A stretch of DNA of 64,000 bases from Linnemannia elongata (taxonomy: Eukaryota; Mortierellomycota; Mortierellomycetes; Mortierellales; Mortierellaceae): the NCBI GenBank assembly GCA_036320915.1, contig JAXBDG010000003.1:2418001-2482000 (forward strand). Reading direction: 5' to 3'. A program made the translations under genes and the position numbers. The notes beneath the pieces are model-generated. The model saw nothing but the letters and a program-made list of their open reading frames with translations, searched no databases and was not told where the DNA came from. Positions 44,615 to 56,581 of the stretch are shown piece after piece. The first letter of the stretch is position 1. Every line of letters begins with the position of its first letter.

Positions 44615-46748
44615 TTAGGCTACAACAGCGACACCAGAAGTGCCCTTTTCTTCCGCTTCCTGCTTCCGGCGCTCTTCCAGAATCTTCGAGGTCTTGACAA
44701 GACTGGGTTGGTAAAGTGGTCGAATCGTCCCCTTGTCCTCCGCGAGGGGTAAGAAAGAAACTTGTGACCTGTTGGAGAGCGTCCTTGTTAGGATCTTGGT
44801 ATTGAGCCACTGAGGCATGTGCTTTGCTACAAACCGGATCAATCGCGCCTTTAGCGTCTATCATTTCATATCATTGAAAGAAATACTGAGTTAGGTCTCA
44901 TCCCACCAGGACGTTCTTGAAACAAGAAGAGCTACTGACGGTACTAGTCATAACGTGGGTAGTACCGTTTCGGTCATGGTTTTGAAGACGAGACTGGATG
45001 CAGCTGCCTGCACGACGAGTGGGAGGCGCTCAGTCTTGTAAGCTTCAAATGCATCTTCGATCTCGCGTGTTGGTGCCTTGGGTGAGAGGGCTACGATCCA
45101 GTTGGAGAGGGTGATAACATCCAGAATCGCATTTGTTGCTCCGGCTCCGCCAGCAGGGTTCAGCTATTACAAAGTGGAGGGGGAAAATCGTTGAGATGTC
45201 GGGTTAGGAATAAAAGTTGTGGCTCAGAGAAATAATTAAGCCTAGGTTGAGGGTGTGGGTTTACCTTGTGGCAGGCTAAAGGGAGGAAGAAAAGAAGGTA
45301 ATGTTAAAACAAAACTCTTGTTAGTATCATATCCATTCAATCGACTTTACGTAAAATCGACATCCATATTATCATTGCAAAAAAGCAAATGTTTGTGAAC
45401 ATACCATCGCCAAGGAGAACAGTCCGTCCCTCATACCAGGTATCAAACACCTTCTCCTCCAGCATGACCTTGGAGACATACTCCTTGGGCGACCACTCGA
45501 TCAAGTCTCCAATGGTCAATTTCTTGTCGCCACCGGGAATGATGGGGAAATCTTTAACCTCCTCGCACATGGTCCTGGTAGCATCCGGTCCCCAGTCTTC
45601 GTTCCTGCTATCCTCCACTTCTTTGCTCATTTGTCCGCTGAGGTATTTTATCACCATCCAGCAGACTACCCCATCCTTCGTCGTTACAAAGACCCACTAA
45701 AGGCAGTAAATATAGCAGAATAAGGCTGTTAGAAAACCGACCATTGTCCATTCAAGATGAAGAATTCATTACTAACCACAGCAAGCCAGTGGCAACCTTA
45801 CCGAGTAGGGCTTGTCGCGTCCCAAGATATTAATAAACTGACATTCCTCTGTCCTCACATTAGGATATAAACTCGGATCCAAAGATTGCGTTCTCCCCAC
45901 TAAGGCAACGGAACTATACGGCAACGGCACATCATCCGACGCCGGCAACCGTTTCTCTTCTCGGAGTCGACTATACAAGTTCTGCCGGACCGTACTATAC
46001 GCCCCATCAGCGCCAACAAGGATATCTCCCTGCGCCATGGACCCATCCGCAAAGACTATCCGGACCCCTGTCGCCATCTCGATAGTTGAGACCAACTTCT
46101 TGTTCATGTGTATCCGCTCCTTGGGGATCTGGCGTAACAACAAGTCATAGAATCGATGCCGCTCCACCATGAATCCTGTTGATCCCACCCTGCAATATAC
46201 AACATCCGTCAGGTACAAGGAGAAAAAAAAGGGAGTATTAGATATTGTACATCGACATGGGATTCCTTTCATGGCTACTGTAATGTACCCTCATGCAGGT
46301 AAGAGTACCAAAAGAGCTTTCCGAGTCAAAAGGGGGACTTACAACTCTTTTTGACGGCGAAAGTCCATAGTGAAATCAATCTCTCGGTTCTCGTTTCCGA
46401 CTTGGATAGAAAGGGTGTGTTTAGACATGGAGACGAGCTCGTCGTAAATTCCGCATTGGCGGAATATCCCCGCCGTCGTTGCATTGAAGTTTAGTGCTGA
46501 GCCTAGTTTGAGGAGGTGCGAGCGCAGCACGAGGTGTCAGAGGGTGGTATCCATTTTCAGACAACTTTAAAAGAAACATGTGTGTGTGTGTGTGTGTTTG
46601 TCGGTGCTTGATTACCGAGGGGTTTAACCGTAGCTGCGCGTTCGTAGATGTCAAAGGGGATGCCGGCCTTGTGGAGGAGTAGCCCGAGCATGACGCCTCC
46701 CACGCCCGCTCCCACGATGATAATTCTGTTTTTCTCGCCTTCTGACAT
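44615..46748 (-). CDS. FAD-dependent monooxygenase 3 (with 11-nt microexon)
   Basis: Seven exons join to 474 aa: 46748-46616, 46502-46343, 46189-45802, 45696-45405, 45275-45265 (11 nt), 45163-44966 and 44857-44615. Motifs: RIIIVGAGVGGVMLG at the start, GDILVGADGAYSTVRQ in exon 3, and VLLGD-ACHK-LNPAGGAGATNAI spread over exons 4-6. The Gln of the usual GQG is Ala here. Exons 2 and 3 have the same lengths as in FMO1 and FMO2. The C-terminal stretch RFVAKHMPQW is shared with FMO4 and FMO5. At the last exon a second AG nine bases downstream (44848) could be used alternatively; alignment with FMO4 favours 44857. The gene converges with the EDE1 paralogue, their stop codons only about 130 bp apart. 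Confidence 0.87.
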
Positions 46749-47854
46749 ATGTGTTGCGTTGTTTTGTTGGAGTGTCGGGTGAGGGTTAAAGGAACAGGAA
46801 AGGGTAGGTGGTTGCTTTTGAAGTGAATGAATGAGTGGAGTGATGTGTAAGAGAAGGGTAAATGCTAATGCAAAGAAGGGCGGGGTGTGTGAATGACTGA
46901 AAGGATGTGCGGAGAGCGGAGAGTGGAAATAAACAAGGAAAGAAGGAAAGGAAAAACGAAAAAAGGAAAAGTCAGGTAGAAATAAATACAGAAACAACCA
47001 CCACGCAGGAGCCCGGTCTCAACACACATCTTTTTTTGGGTTACACATTATACATGCTAACGCCCTCCCGTACATGCATATCCGTCGTTCCGTTCCTGCC
47101 TACAATATTCAAACAGCCACTGTGTCACACCCCCTCCTCACACCCCCTCCCGTTCCCTCCTATCCACACTGTAACCAAACAGAATCGAGCAATCTTATTT
47201 TTATGGAAATCGCGCCATGACAGAATGAAGGCAAACGACTGGACAAGACTAAAACGCAAGGTTCATTTCAAGGTCGGTGGGTTCGTGGGTTCGTGGTTCA
47301 TGAATATGAAGAATACAACCGAGAGCAATTGAAGAATCTATTGCCATTTTACCCACCCACTGTTCTCCTGTGGCTAGGTCTAAGCCTCTAACTCAATAGC
47401 CGAATACCTTTAAAAGCCTCTTGCTTTGTCATCCCAGCCCAACCTTGTCAATCCTATCCCCCCGAGTGCCTATCATTTCATTGTTTTGTTGTATTTGTTG
47501 TTGTTTTTTGGTCTATCTCCTCCCCCCCTCCCATGTACTTTCAAAATGTACATGCATGAGTGAAATGACTGAGTGTCCATGGGCAATGAACAGGATCTAG
47601 ATCCCAATTGCTTCACCATCCAAGGGTGGAACATGCAGACCATTGAGGGAGGGGGAAATGATTTTTCCAGCTTGGTGAGCATCTTCCCTCCAAGATACAT
47701 ACTCACTCACGCATACACACACAAGCCATTTTGCAATTGCTATCCTTTTCAACCAACCGATCGCCTGGTACTGTGCCCCTCTCATTCATGATTTAGCGTC
47801 TATTAAAATTGTCTATTACTGAAAGATACACGTCCTATCCTACATCAATCAAAA
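46749..47854. other. Intergenic region between FMO3 and FMO4
   Basis: Promoter of FMO3 and 3' flank of FMO4. No gene, RNA or notable repeat seen. Confidence 0.6.
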
Positions 47855-48084
47855 TCAAGCCCGTGAGGCTGCCTCCATCCTCTCCTTGACTATCCTCCTC
47901 GCTTCCAAACTATGCTGAGGCGAAGGCGGGATGGTTCCATTATCCTCCGGATCGGGCAAGAAGGCAACCATGGGACGATACGCCATCATACCCGCAAGCA
48001 TCTTGCGGTTCATCCATGCCGGCATGTTCTTGAAACAGAATGCCGCCACCCACTCCAAGTAGGTCTACAGTAACGAACGTTGCA

Positions 48085-48124
<40 letters not shown>

Positions 48125-50030
48125 CACGTTAGAGAATGGTCATTATATCATTACACAAAACGGAAAGCGTTCATGTCGAGAAGGAGCAAAGGGAAGGGCG
48201 AGGGGGTACATACTTTAGAGCTGATAGTCTTGAACATAAGGCTGGATTCGTAAGCCTCTTTGGCCTTGGGGAGACGCTCCTTCTTATACTCGGCAAAGTA
48301 CTTTTCAATGTCGTTCTTTGTGGGTGATGGAGGGAGCGCATAGATCCAGTTCGCAACTGTGATAGCGTCGTGGATAGCGTTTGTTGCTCCTGCACCTCCA
48401 GCAGGACTGATCTGTGAGTTTTGAAAACAAGAAAACATGAAGGGCGGTTAGAGATGAGAATACTACTAGATGCATCTTCCATTCATGAGAGTATAAAAGA
48501 AAGATGAAAACTGTTGTTACCTTGTGGCAGGCTAATATGATTGAAAAATAAGTAGGGTGAAGAGAGAAGAAGTTTGGTGAGCATCAATGAAAACACCATC
48601 ACGCGGCACATTTGCCCAATGGAACATACTGAATACAAAAAAATGATAGGAGTCGCTTACCATCGCCAATGAGGACAACGCGTCCATCGTACCAGGTCTC
48701 AAAGACCTTTTCTTCCAGCATGACCTTAGTGATCAAATCCTTGGGCGTCCAGTCAATAAGGTCTCCCATCGTCACTAACTTATCGCCTCCGCTAATGACA
48801 GGAAAGTCGCGGGAAAGCTCGCACATGGCCTCAGCGGCACCGGGACCCCATTCCTCGTTCTTCTCGCCCTCCTTGCTCGATTCTCGTCCAAGGACTTCTC
48901 CAACTGCCCAGGCGATGGTGTTTCTCTTGGTAGTAAAGATTGACCACTAAGTATTCAGAGGACGGGGGAACGATTAGATGTATTGTTCGTCGTTTAGGAA
49001 AAGAAAGATGAAAAAGGATATGGAAATAATCAGAGGGTCCAGGTCACGTGCGTGAAGGGACTATTGAGTCAAAGGAGCTTACAGCATACGGAGTGCCTTT
49101 TCCGAGGATGGTCATGACCTGACTGTCCGGCAGAGCAAGGCTAGGAAAGTCCTTGGGATCCAAGGGCTTGGTTTGTCCGACTAGACAGGTGGTACTGAAA
49201 GGCAGAGGCTCACCATCGGAGGCTAGCAAGCGGTCCTCCTTCTTGAGTTGCTCGTACATCTGTTGACGGATCGTGCTGTAGGCTCCGTCTGCTCCGACCA
49301 GGATAGCTCCCTCTGCGGTTGTGCCGTCGGCGAAACTGAGGCGAACACCTTCTTCTGTTTGTTCGGAGGAAACGACCTTCTTGCCCATATGCATGTGTTC
49401 CTTGGGGACATGACGAATAAAGAGATCGCAGATGTCAGGACGGGGGACAATGAATCCGTTGGCTCCAAACCTATTTGTGATCAAATTAATGGCAGCAATC
49501 AAGACAAGCAAAGTTAGACTTAGTCAAAGCGAGGATTAATATGCCAAAAGGATCCACGTCATGTTGATCGATCACTCGTGTCTATCTGTGAATGGAACGC
49601 CCTTACAGCTCTTCTTGCTCGCTAAAGTCGATCTTGTAGTCAATGGTGCGTCGAGTGTTTCCGACCTGGACCCCCGACATAGGTTTGGCAATTGCAAGAA
49701 ATTCGTCATAGAATCCACACTGCTTGAACATCACAGCAGTCGTCGCATTGAAACTCAACGCCGTTCCTATAGGTGTGAGGGAGTAACGATAGTAGAAAGA
49801 TGAATATGAATAGAATGAAATGGATATTGTATAAGTACATGTGAACCAATATGTATGTATATTAACATGAGCCCGATTGCGCAGGAATAATATATACCAA
49901 GGGGCTTGACGACGGATGCACGCTCGTAGATCTCAAAGGGGATTTTGGCCTTGTGAAGAAGGATGCCCAGGGCCATGCCCCCGAGACCGGCTCCGACAAT
50001 AAGAACCTTTGGTTTAGCGATGGCTGACAT
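47855..50030 (-). CDS. FAD-dependent monooxygenase 4 (with 11-nt microexon)
   Basis: Seven exons join to 461 aa: 50030-49898, 49766-49607, 49470-49083, 48946-48661, 48531-48521 (11 nt), 48411-48214 and 48064-47855. Motifs: VLIVGAGLGGMALG, GAILVGADGAYSTIRQ and VLIGD-ACHK-ISPAGGAGATNAI. The Asn of NPAGG is Ser and GQG is GAG. Exon lengths 133, 160, 388, 11 and 198 match FMO3 exactly, so the two are close paralogues. The last intron carries a 35-base A run (48086-48120). The enzyme should be an NAD(P)H- and FAD-dependent hydroxylase; the substrate is unknown. Confidence 0.87.
48086..48120. repeat. poly(A) run, 35 bases, inside the last FMO4 intron
   Basis: On the coding (minus) strand this is a 35-base T run about 20 bases before the TGTAG acceptor, so it could serve as an extreme polypyrimidine tract. 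Confidence 0.85.
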
Positions 50031-50852
50031 TGTTCTTTGATGTAGTAAAGTGTGCTGGTTGTTGTTGGTGAGAATGAAAGTGAATGTAAAGTGAATGTAA
50101 AAAGTGAATGGAGATGAAGGAAGGAGAGAGTATGGTTGCGTTGAATTTTTATGCGTCTTTCTTTTTTCTACATGCAGCAGCTTGTTGTGATTAGAGTTTT
50201 TTGTGCGACCGCTTCCGATCAAGAGTTAAACAATGGTTGACTGCGCTCTCCGCAAGAAAACGGGAGTGATAATGAAGGTCCAGACGATGATTGTCTGTGT
50301 ATGAATGGAACCCCTTCAGCCATTTCATTGCATGGTGGCATAGCCAGACCCAAACAATTAAAGGGGGCAAGGAAAGGCGGTTGGTGAGGGAAGAAGGGAC
50401 AGTGTTCAACGGAACGAAAATAGGAAAGATCCGTCCAGTCCAGATATGGACAGACCGTGTCATCCGAAAATAGAGAGCGCACAACTCAATGCATCAGAGA
50501 ACGGAGACTGCCGGGGCACAAAAACTAAAAAAATCTAATCGCAGTACGCACACACCAGCTTTCCCAATTGACGTTGTAATCATCCCCTCCTTCCTTCCCG
50601 AATCCCTTTGACACTTCCCGCTCCCTTGACTTACAAATGCCTCCACACAACAAGAACGAACTACCCGTGTATGTGATCCTCAAGCTAAGTAATTGTCGCA
50701 AACAGGTTTATTTCCCCCGCTAAATGACAGAAACAGGTTGGGTCACTGCTTCATAGCTCCCAAATGATTCTCGGTCTTTCGGGCATCGAACACTCGCTCC
50801 TTTTATTTATCCAATTGATCTAAATCAAACATGTTGGCACCGTGCAATGCAT
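50031..50852. other. Intergenic region between FMO4 and FMO5
   Basis: 822 bp containing the FMO4 promoter and FMO5 3' flank. Nothing else recognised. Confidence 0.6.
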
Positions 50853-52951
50853 CTAAACCGAAGTAGCAAGGGACTTGGGTTTGGTGGCTAAAAGACTGGG
50901 TTGGAAGGCAGGTGGGACAGATCCCTTATCCTCGACCAGAGGCAAGAATGAACACTGGGGCCTGTTTCCTCCAAGGACAACCAGCATCTTGCGTTTCGCC
51001 CATTCTGGCATATGTTTTGCACAGAACCTGAGCAATCCTGCCATGATCCCCTGCATTTACACAAAATGATAGATTGTTACAACGCGCGATAAAAAACAAA
51101 AGGCATAGCCTTATGGTCACAAAAATGCAGTGTCAGAAGGACTTACGCCAGAAGCCATGGTGCGGTAGAAGCGGGTAGAGTTGGAGGCAGTCTGGATCCA
51201 GGGTAGACGTTCATCCTGGTAGGATCGGAAGGCACTCTCGATGTCCTTGCAGGTAGGGTCTGAGGGGAGAGTATTGATCCAATTGGCCAAAATGATCGCA
51301 TCGTGCATGGCATTCTGGCACCCAACTCCGCCCGCAGGGTTCAGCTAAAGACTCAATTGCAAAAAGTGAGGATGAGAAGATGGGAATATAAGTACGGGGA
51401 TATGGCATATGTAAGGTGTTGTTACTCTCTGTGAAGAAAAATCAGAATGCTTTACCTTGTGGCAGGCTGAATATATAAAAGGAGAGAATAAGCGAAAGAA
51501 AAAGGATAGTCTGGTTAGGTTGCGGGTCGAGCAGACATCACCAAGGAAAAATAAGCAAACGCAACAGAGAGTTGCATACCATCCCCCATAAGAACAGTGC
51601 GCCCTCCGAACCAGGTCTCAAAGACAATCTCCTCCAGCTTGACCTTGGAGATCAGATCCTTGGGGGTCTGATTGATCAGATCACCCAATGTCCAAGGATT
51701 TGCTTCGTTACCGCTCATGACGGGGAACTGGCGGACCTCATTGCACATCGCCTCTGCGGCCTCGGGTCCCCATTCTTGATCGACAGTCGGGTTATTGTTC
51801 TTGTCATCTACTGATGTTTTGGAATCCTCAACAAATCGGATGATTGACCAACATACCGTGCCCTGCTGTGTTGTTAGCGTAATCCACTTTTATGGTTAGG
51901 AATCATCGGTGCCGTCGAGAAAGCGAAAGGAGTGAGGACATATGAAGCAACAAGAGTTAGAAAAATAGAATGGATGTTAAAGAGAACACTTTCGAAATAA
52001 CCCACTAGGATAAGAATGAAACTTACGGCCCAAGGCTTGTTTTCTCCCAAGGTGTTAATGAACTGACAATCATCCTGCAACAGATGAGGGAACACGGCTG
52101 GGTCCAAGGGTCGTGTCTGTCCCACCAGGCAAACGGTTCTGTAGGGTAAGGGGACATCATCGGCTGCTGGCAGTTTGTTCTGTGCCTTTAATCGCTTAAA
52201 TAAGTTCTGGCGGACAGCGCTGTATGCTCCGTCAGCTCCAATGAGTATATCGCCCGAGGCAACTGTCCCATCGCTGAAGGTGACAGTGATGCCTTTATCG
52301 CCCTGATCGTCAGTCGACAGGACTCTTTTGCCCATGTGCATGCGGTCCTTGGGGATTTGTCTGAACAGGAGATCATGCAGGGCAGGTCTGGCAATGACAT
52401 GACCGATAGCTCCAAGGCTATCATGAACAGGCATAAAGATTGGTATGTTAGCATGTGTGGCAAGACAATGTGTGAAAATGAGAGAGAGAGAGAGCAACGA
52501 CAAGGAGAGTTCAAAATGTGCTTACACTTCCTCTTGTGCCGAAAAGTCCATTTTGTAATCGACTCGACGTTGCTCGTTGGCAATGACTTGTAGGGCGAGT
52601 GTTTTCTTTCCAAGGGAAACAAACTCGTCATATATGTTGCATTGCTTGAACAGTGCATCTGTTGCAGCCGACAGTGCGATCGCCGATCCTTCATACATTC
52701 AAACGACAAAAGATTAATTATAGTTTGAAGGAGTTGAGTACATTTTCTACACTCTTTTTACACTTACCAAGGGCCTTGGGCTCTGTAACACGTTCAAAGA
52801 TCTCGTAGGGGATGTCAGTCTGCTGTAGGAGCATGCCCAACGAGAGACCTCCTAGACCTCCACCAGCAATCAAGACCTTGGGTCGCTTCTTTGTTGGGTC
52901 TACATACTGAGGTTGACTTGTCTGAGAGGGTTGTGCAATAGAGGTTGTCAT
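50853..52951 (-). CDS. FAD-dependent monooxygenase 5 (with 11-nt microexon)
   Basis: Seven exons join to 483 aa: 52951-52768, 52688-52526, 52417-52027, 51886-51580, 51466-51456 (11 nt), 51344-51147 and 51050-50853. A longer N-terminus (about 23 residues of Thr/Gln/Pro-rich sequence) precedes the motif VLIAGGGLGGLSLG. The DG motif is GDILIGADGAYSAVRQ, and the GD region reads VLMGD-ACHK-LNPAGGVGCQNAM, so the GQG Gln is Val and the next Ala is Cys. It is the most diverged of the five. Exons 5 and 6 keep the 11- and 198-nt lengths of FMO3 and FMO4. The C-terminal RFCAKHMPEW stretch is conserved. Confidence 0.86.
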
Positions 52952-54910
52952 GTTGTTTGTTTACTTTCTTAGGAGTGTGAAAGATGACAAAATGTGGATG
53001 TATGACGAGAAAGCCTGCCGAACGCACTTGCTAATTATTTCTTTTTTTTTTCCGATGCGAGTATGGCTGCCACTATGTTGCATATTCGCCAAGTCAAACA
53101 AAGCATATCCGATGGCGCCAACGCTGAATGTCCATCGCACCTTTGTGGGATCGCCTCCTTGTTTTTTTTTTGTTTGAAAACAACTGAGTTTAAGGTTAGT
53201 GTCCGATTGCGCCCATACCAACAAGTGAAGCATTACGCAGTTGTCGATCACCCACATTGTAGACAAGCCGTCCTTGCACTCCTTTACTTTCTTTTTTTTC
53301 ATTTTTATTGGCAAACTTCCTTATCCCCAAGTTGGAATCCCGGAGGCACGATCTAAGCTTAAAGCGCTACACTTCAGATGGCGTCTCGCTTAAAGATGCG
53401 CACTCAAAAAAATACCGTTATCAGATTTCGCCCCTCTTCTCTCTGTGGGTCTCAAATCTTACCAGTGTTCGAAGCGTTGCATACATGCAGGCAGGCGTAA
53501 AACCAAAAAAAATAAAGGCTGCCAAGGAAAGTTGGAGGCACACAAATAACAAACTGTGGGAATCCATGATTAAAAGGCAGGCGATAAAAAACGTATCCGT
53601 CGGAAGCAGTGCCACATTACGATCAAAGACTTTTTTTTTTTTATGGACGAACGAACGAAAGGAAGTTTTTCACTTTTTCATTCATGTTTATGCAAAGTTG
53701 TCGGGCCATGTAATGCTAATTGTACATTGGATACTTTTTTGAAAGCAATGCAATCTGATAGGATAGGGGATTGATATTGTTATGGTTTTCCGACTTTCTA
53801 CGAGAAGTGTGCAACTTCACGTATACAACAGGTGTCAAACGTCAGTACCTGAGAAAATTCTTGGCGAAGCAGTATGATCGTACGGTTGAATCTGTTCGCC
53901 TCACGTTGGTGGTCAAACCAAGACTTACGAAATATTGCCGCACCAGTCATGGCTCTCCTCTAGAAAGCATTTCACTAGGAACACGAAGAAAGAGCATCAT
54001 CATTTCCCTGCATAAGCAAAAGTAAGCAAGCAAGCAAACAAAGAACAGCCCCTTTCACTCACAAACGACTTCAGCTATGTGACCCAGGTTGAAGATCCAG
54101 GCTTATGTTTTACTTCGAGAAACGCGCCTTGCATTTGTTTGAGGAAGGATAAATGAAAGAAAAAAAAATTGAACGGTGTATTACAAGGCACTTACTCTCT
54201 GGCGTGGTAGCCAAGTCTGGAGAAGGTCAGTTATGTTATATCTAGGGGAAACGTTTTAGCATGAATCTGTTTTTATTAATACGTGATCCATATCTCCTTG
54301 TTATTTTTTCAGCGCCTTCTTAATACCAGACAACGCGGAGGGGTAATCAAAGATATATCCTCCATTCTCCAATGAAGGTGAGGAACGCATGCATTGATGC
54401 AATGACGTGGTTCCCCCCTCGGCAGTTCCTCGCTAAGTGAGAATCACCTCAATTCTCAATCGCGCGATGTTCCTCCTGTCCCACAAACGACCTCAATTTG
54501 AAAGCTCGTGCTATGCTCCCATCCCGCCGCCAAACGGTATCTCCTTTTCTCGTTTAGTGCTCAGCAGGGCGAAGGTGAAATGTCCAGCAATGGCGCCTAG
54601 GGAATGATAACTGAAGTAACTGGATGCAAGCACTGAACGATAGTTACAATGGTGGTATGATTGGACTTTGTTGTTTTTTTTTGTTGTTTTATTATATTAC
54701 AGAGGTGGGTACACGTTTCCGCTAAAAGGGATGTGCTGTTGTGGTTTTGGTGTTGATTGTTGGTTGTTATTTTTTGTTTTTTGTGTGCGCTCCCGTCCAG
54801 TGATCGGATCTCCTCACTCAATCGAACATAAAGAGGTGAAAGAGGGACAGGTGTGTGTTTTGAAGAACAGCAAACGGAAAAACGCCCCGAGAGAAAAGAA
54901 AGCAAATGGC
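52952..54910. other. Intergenic region between FMO5 and SUB2
   Basis: About 2 kb holding the FMO5 promoter and SUB2 3' flank. A fragment at about 54197-54227 resembles the 5' part of a tRNA (A-box-like TAGCCAAGTCTGG), but no T-arm follows. No gene supported. Confidence 0.55.
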
Positions 54911-56581
54911 TTAGGCAGTCATGTAGGTCGAGACATCAATCTCCTCGGGGAGCTCAGGAATCTGGACCTCGAAACGGGCCTGAATGCTCTTCAAGACCTC
55001 CTTGTCAGCATCATCAGCGACAAAAGTGATGGCGAGACCCTTGGTACCGAAACGACCGGCACGACCGACACGATGGAGGTAGGTGTCAGCAGCCTCAGGG
55101 ACGTCGTAGTTGATGACGACGTTGACACGAGAAACATCGAGACCACGGGCAAAGACATCGGTGGCGACAAGGATGCGCTTGTTGAACTCCTTGAAGGACT
55201 TGTACTTGGCAATACGATCCGCCTGTTCCATCGATCCGTGAATGGCGATACTGGGGAAGTTGCACTCCTGCAACAACTTGTTGAGCTGCTCAGCGCGGGC
55301 AACAGACTTGACAAAGATGCAGACCTGGTTGAACTCGAGGGAATCCAAGAGGTCGTTGAGCTTGCGGTTCTTCTGGACCTCGGTGATTCCGACGTAATAC
55401 TGCTGGAGACCGTGGAGGGTGAGCTTGGTCTCGTCATCGACGTAAATCTCGAGAGGGTTCTGCATGAACTTCTTGCAGGTGACACGGGTGTCCTTGCTCA
55501 AGGTAGCCGAGAACATCATAACCTGCTTGTGGTGGGGGGTGGCCCTGAAAATCTCCTGGACGTCGCGGCGCATATCTGTTCACATTTTAACAAGGAGATT
55601 GACGCGGTTAGAATCATATATTGAAGGGAGTGGGTGGCTTGGTTCAATTTTTCCGAGTAGATGGGTGGGTCGAAGCACAGTATCAGATTTAACGTCATCT
55701 CATGAGGAACGTATGTTGTCCTTAAACGAGCTGGGTTAAAGTAGCATATTGTTGTCATCACTTCATGGCATTCGATTGTAAGAGAAAAAATGGAACGTAG
55801 CAAGGGAGAAATAAAAGAAATAGGGGCTTACCAATCTGGTCGAGCATCTTGTCACACTCGTCGAGGACAAAGTGCTTGACGTTCTTGAGGTTGAGGGTCT
55901 TCTCCTTGATAAGGGCGAGGACACGGCCGGGGGTTCCGACCAAGATGTGGGGGCAGAGCTCCTTGTTGCGGAGAATATCCTGATCTCTCTTGATGGGGGT
56001 ACCACCATAGAAGACCTCAGAGCGGACCTCAGGCAAGTACTTGCTGAAGCGGGCGTACTCGTTCTTGATCTGGAAGGCCAACTCGCGGGTGTGGCAGAGA
56101 ACAACAACAGAGACCTCGCCGGGGACAGCCTCGACCTGCTGAAGCGAAGCGAGGACAAAGACGGCAGTCTTACCCATACCAGACTTGGCCTGGCAGAGAA
56201 TATCCATTCCGAGGATGGACTGGGGGATGCACTCCTGCTGGACTATTAGTCGTAAAACAACAAAAGGAATATGACGAGTCAGACACTGGTTTGGGGAATA
56301 CTCATTGGTCTGCTTCCTCCACAACGAATCAAACAAAAGAGAACAAAACAAGGCTTACCCTCAGAAGGATGCTCGAAACCGCAGTCAACGATGGCACGCA
56401 ACAACTCAGGCTTCAAGAGGAAATCACGGAAACCGGTGGAGTGGACACCGACATAGGAACCCTTCTTGTCCTTGGCCTCTTCAGCAGCATCGGGCTGAGC
56501 GGCGGTGGGGACGGCGTTGATGGACTGGATAACATCATCATCCTCTTCGTAGTCAACAAGATCGTCGTGGTGGTCGGTCAT
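54911..56581 (-). CDS. SUB2: DEAD-box ATP-dependent RNA helicase Sub2/UAP56
   Basis: Three exons join to 432 aa: 56581-56359, 56242-55832 and 55575-54911. An acidic N-terminal tail ([10 protein letters not shown]) precedes the Q-motif region ([15 protein letters not shown], then P-E and VQQECIPQ). Motif I is AKSGMGKT (about 93-100), motif II is DECD rather than DEAD (about 202-205), motif III is SAT, and motif VI is [14 protein letters not shown] plus the AKSGMGKT form and this length identify the Sub2/UAP56/DDX39 subfamily. It acts in spliceosome assembly (remodelling at the branch point) and, with TREX, in mRNA export from the nucleus. In a genome this rich in introns it should be essential. 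The first ATG is used; upstream is a GC-rich promoter with CT repeats. Confidence 0.96.

Noticed and set aside
54197..54240. A-box-like TAGCCAAGTCTGG resembling the 5' part of a leucine or serine tRNA
   Set aside because: No matching B-box or acceptor 3' half downstream; at best a tRNA fragment.
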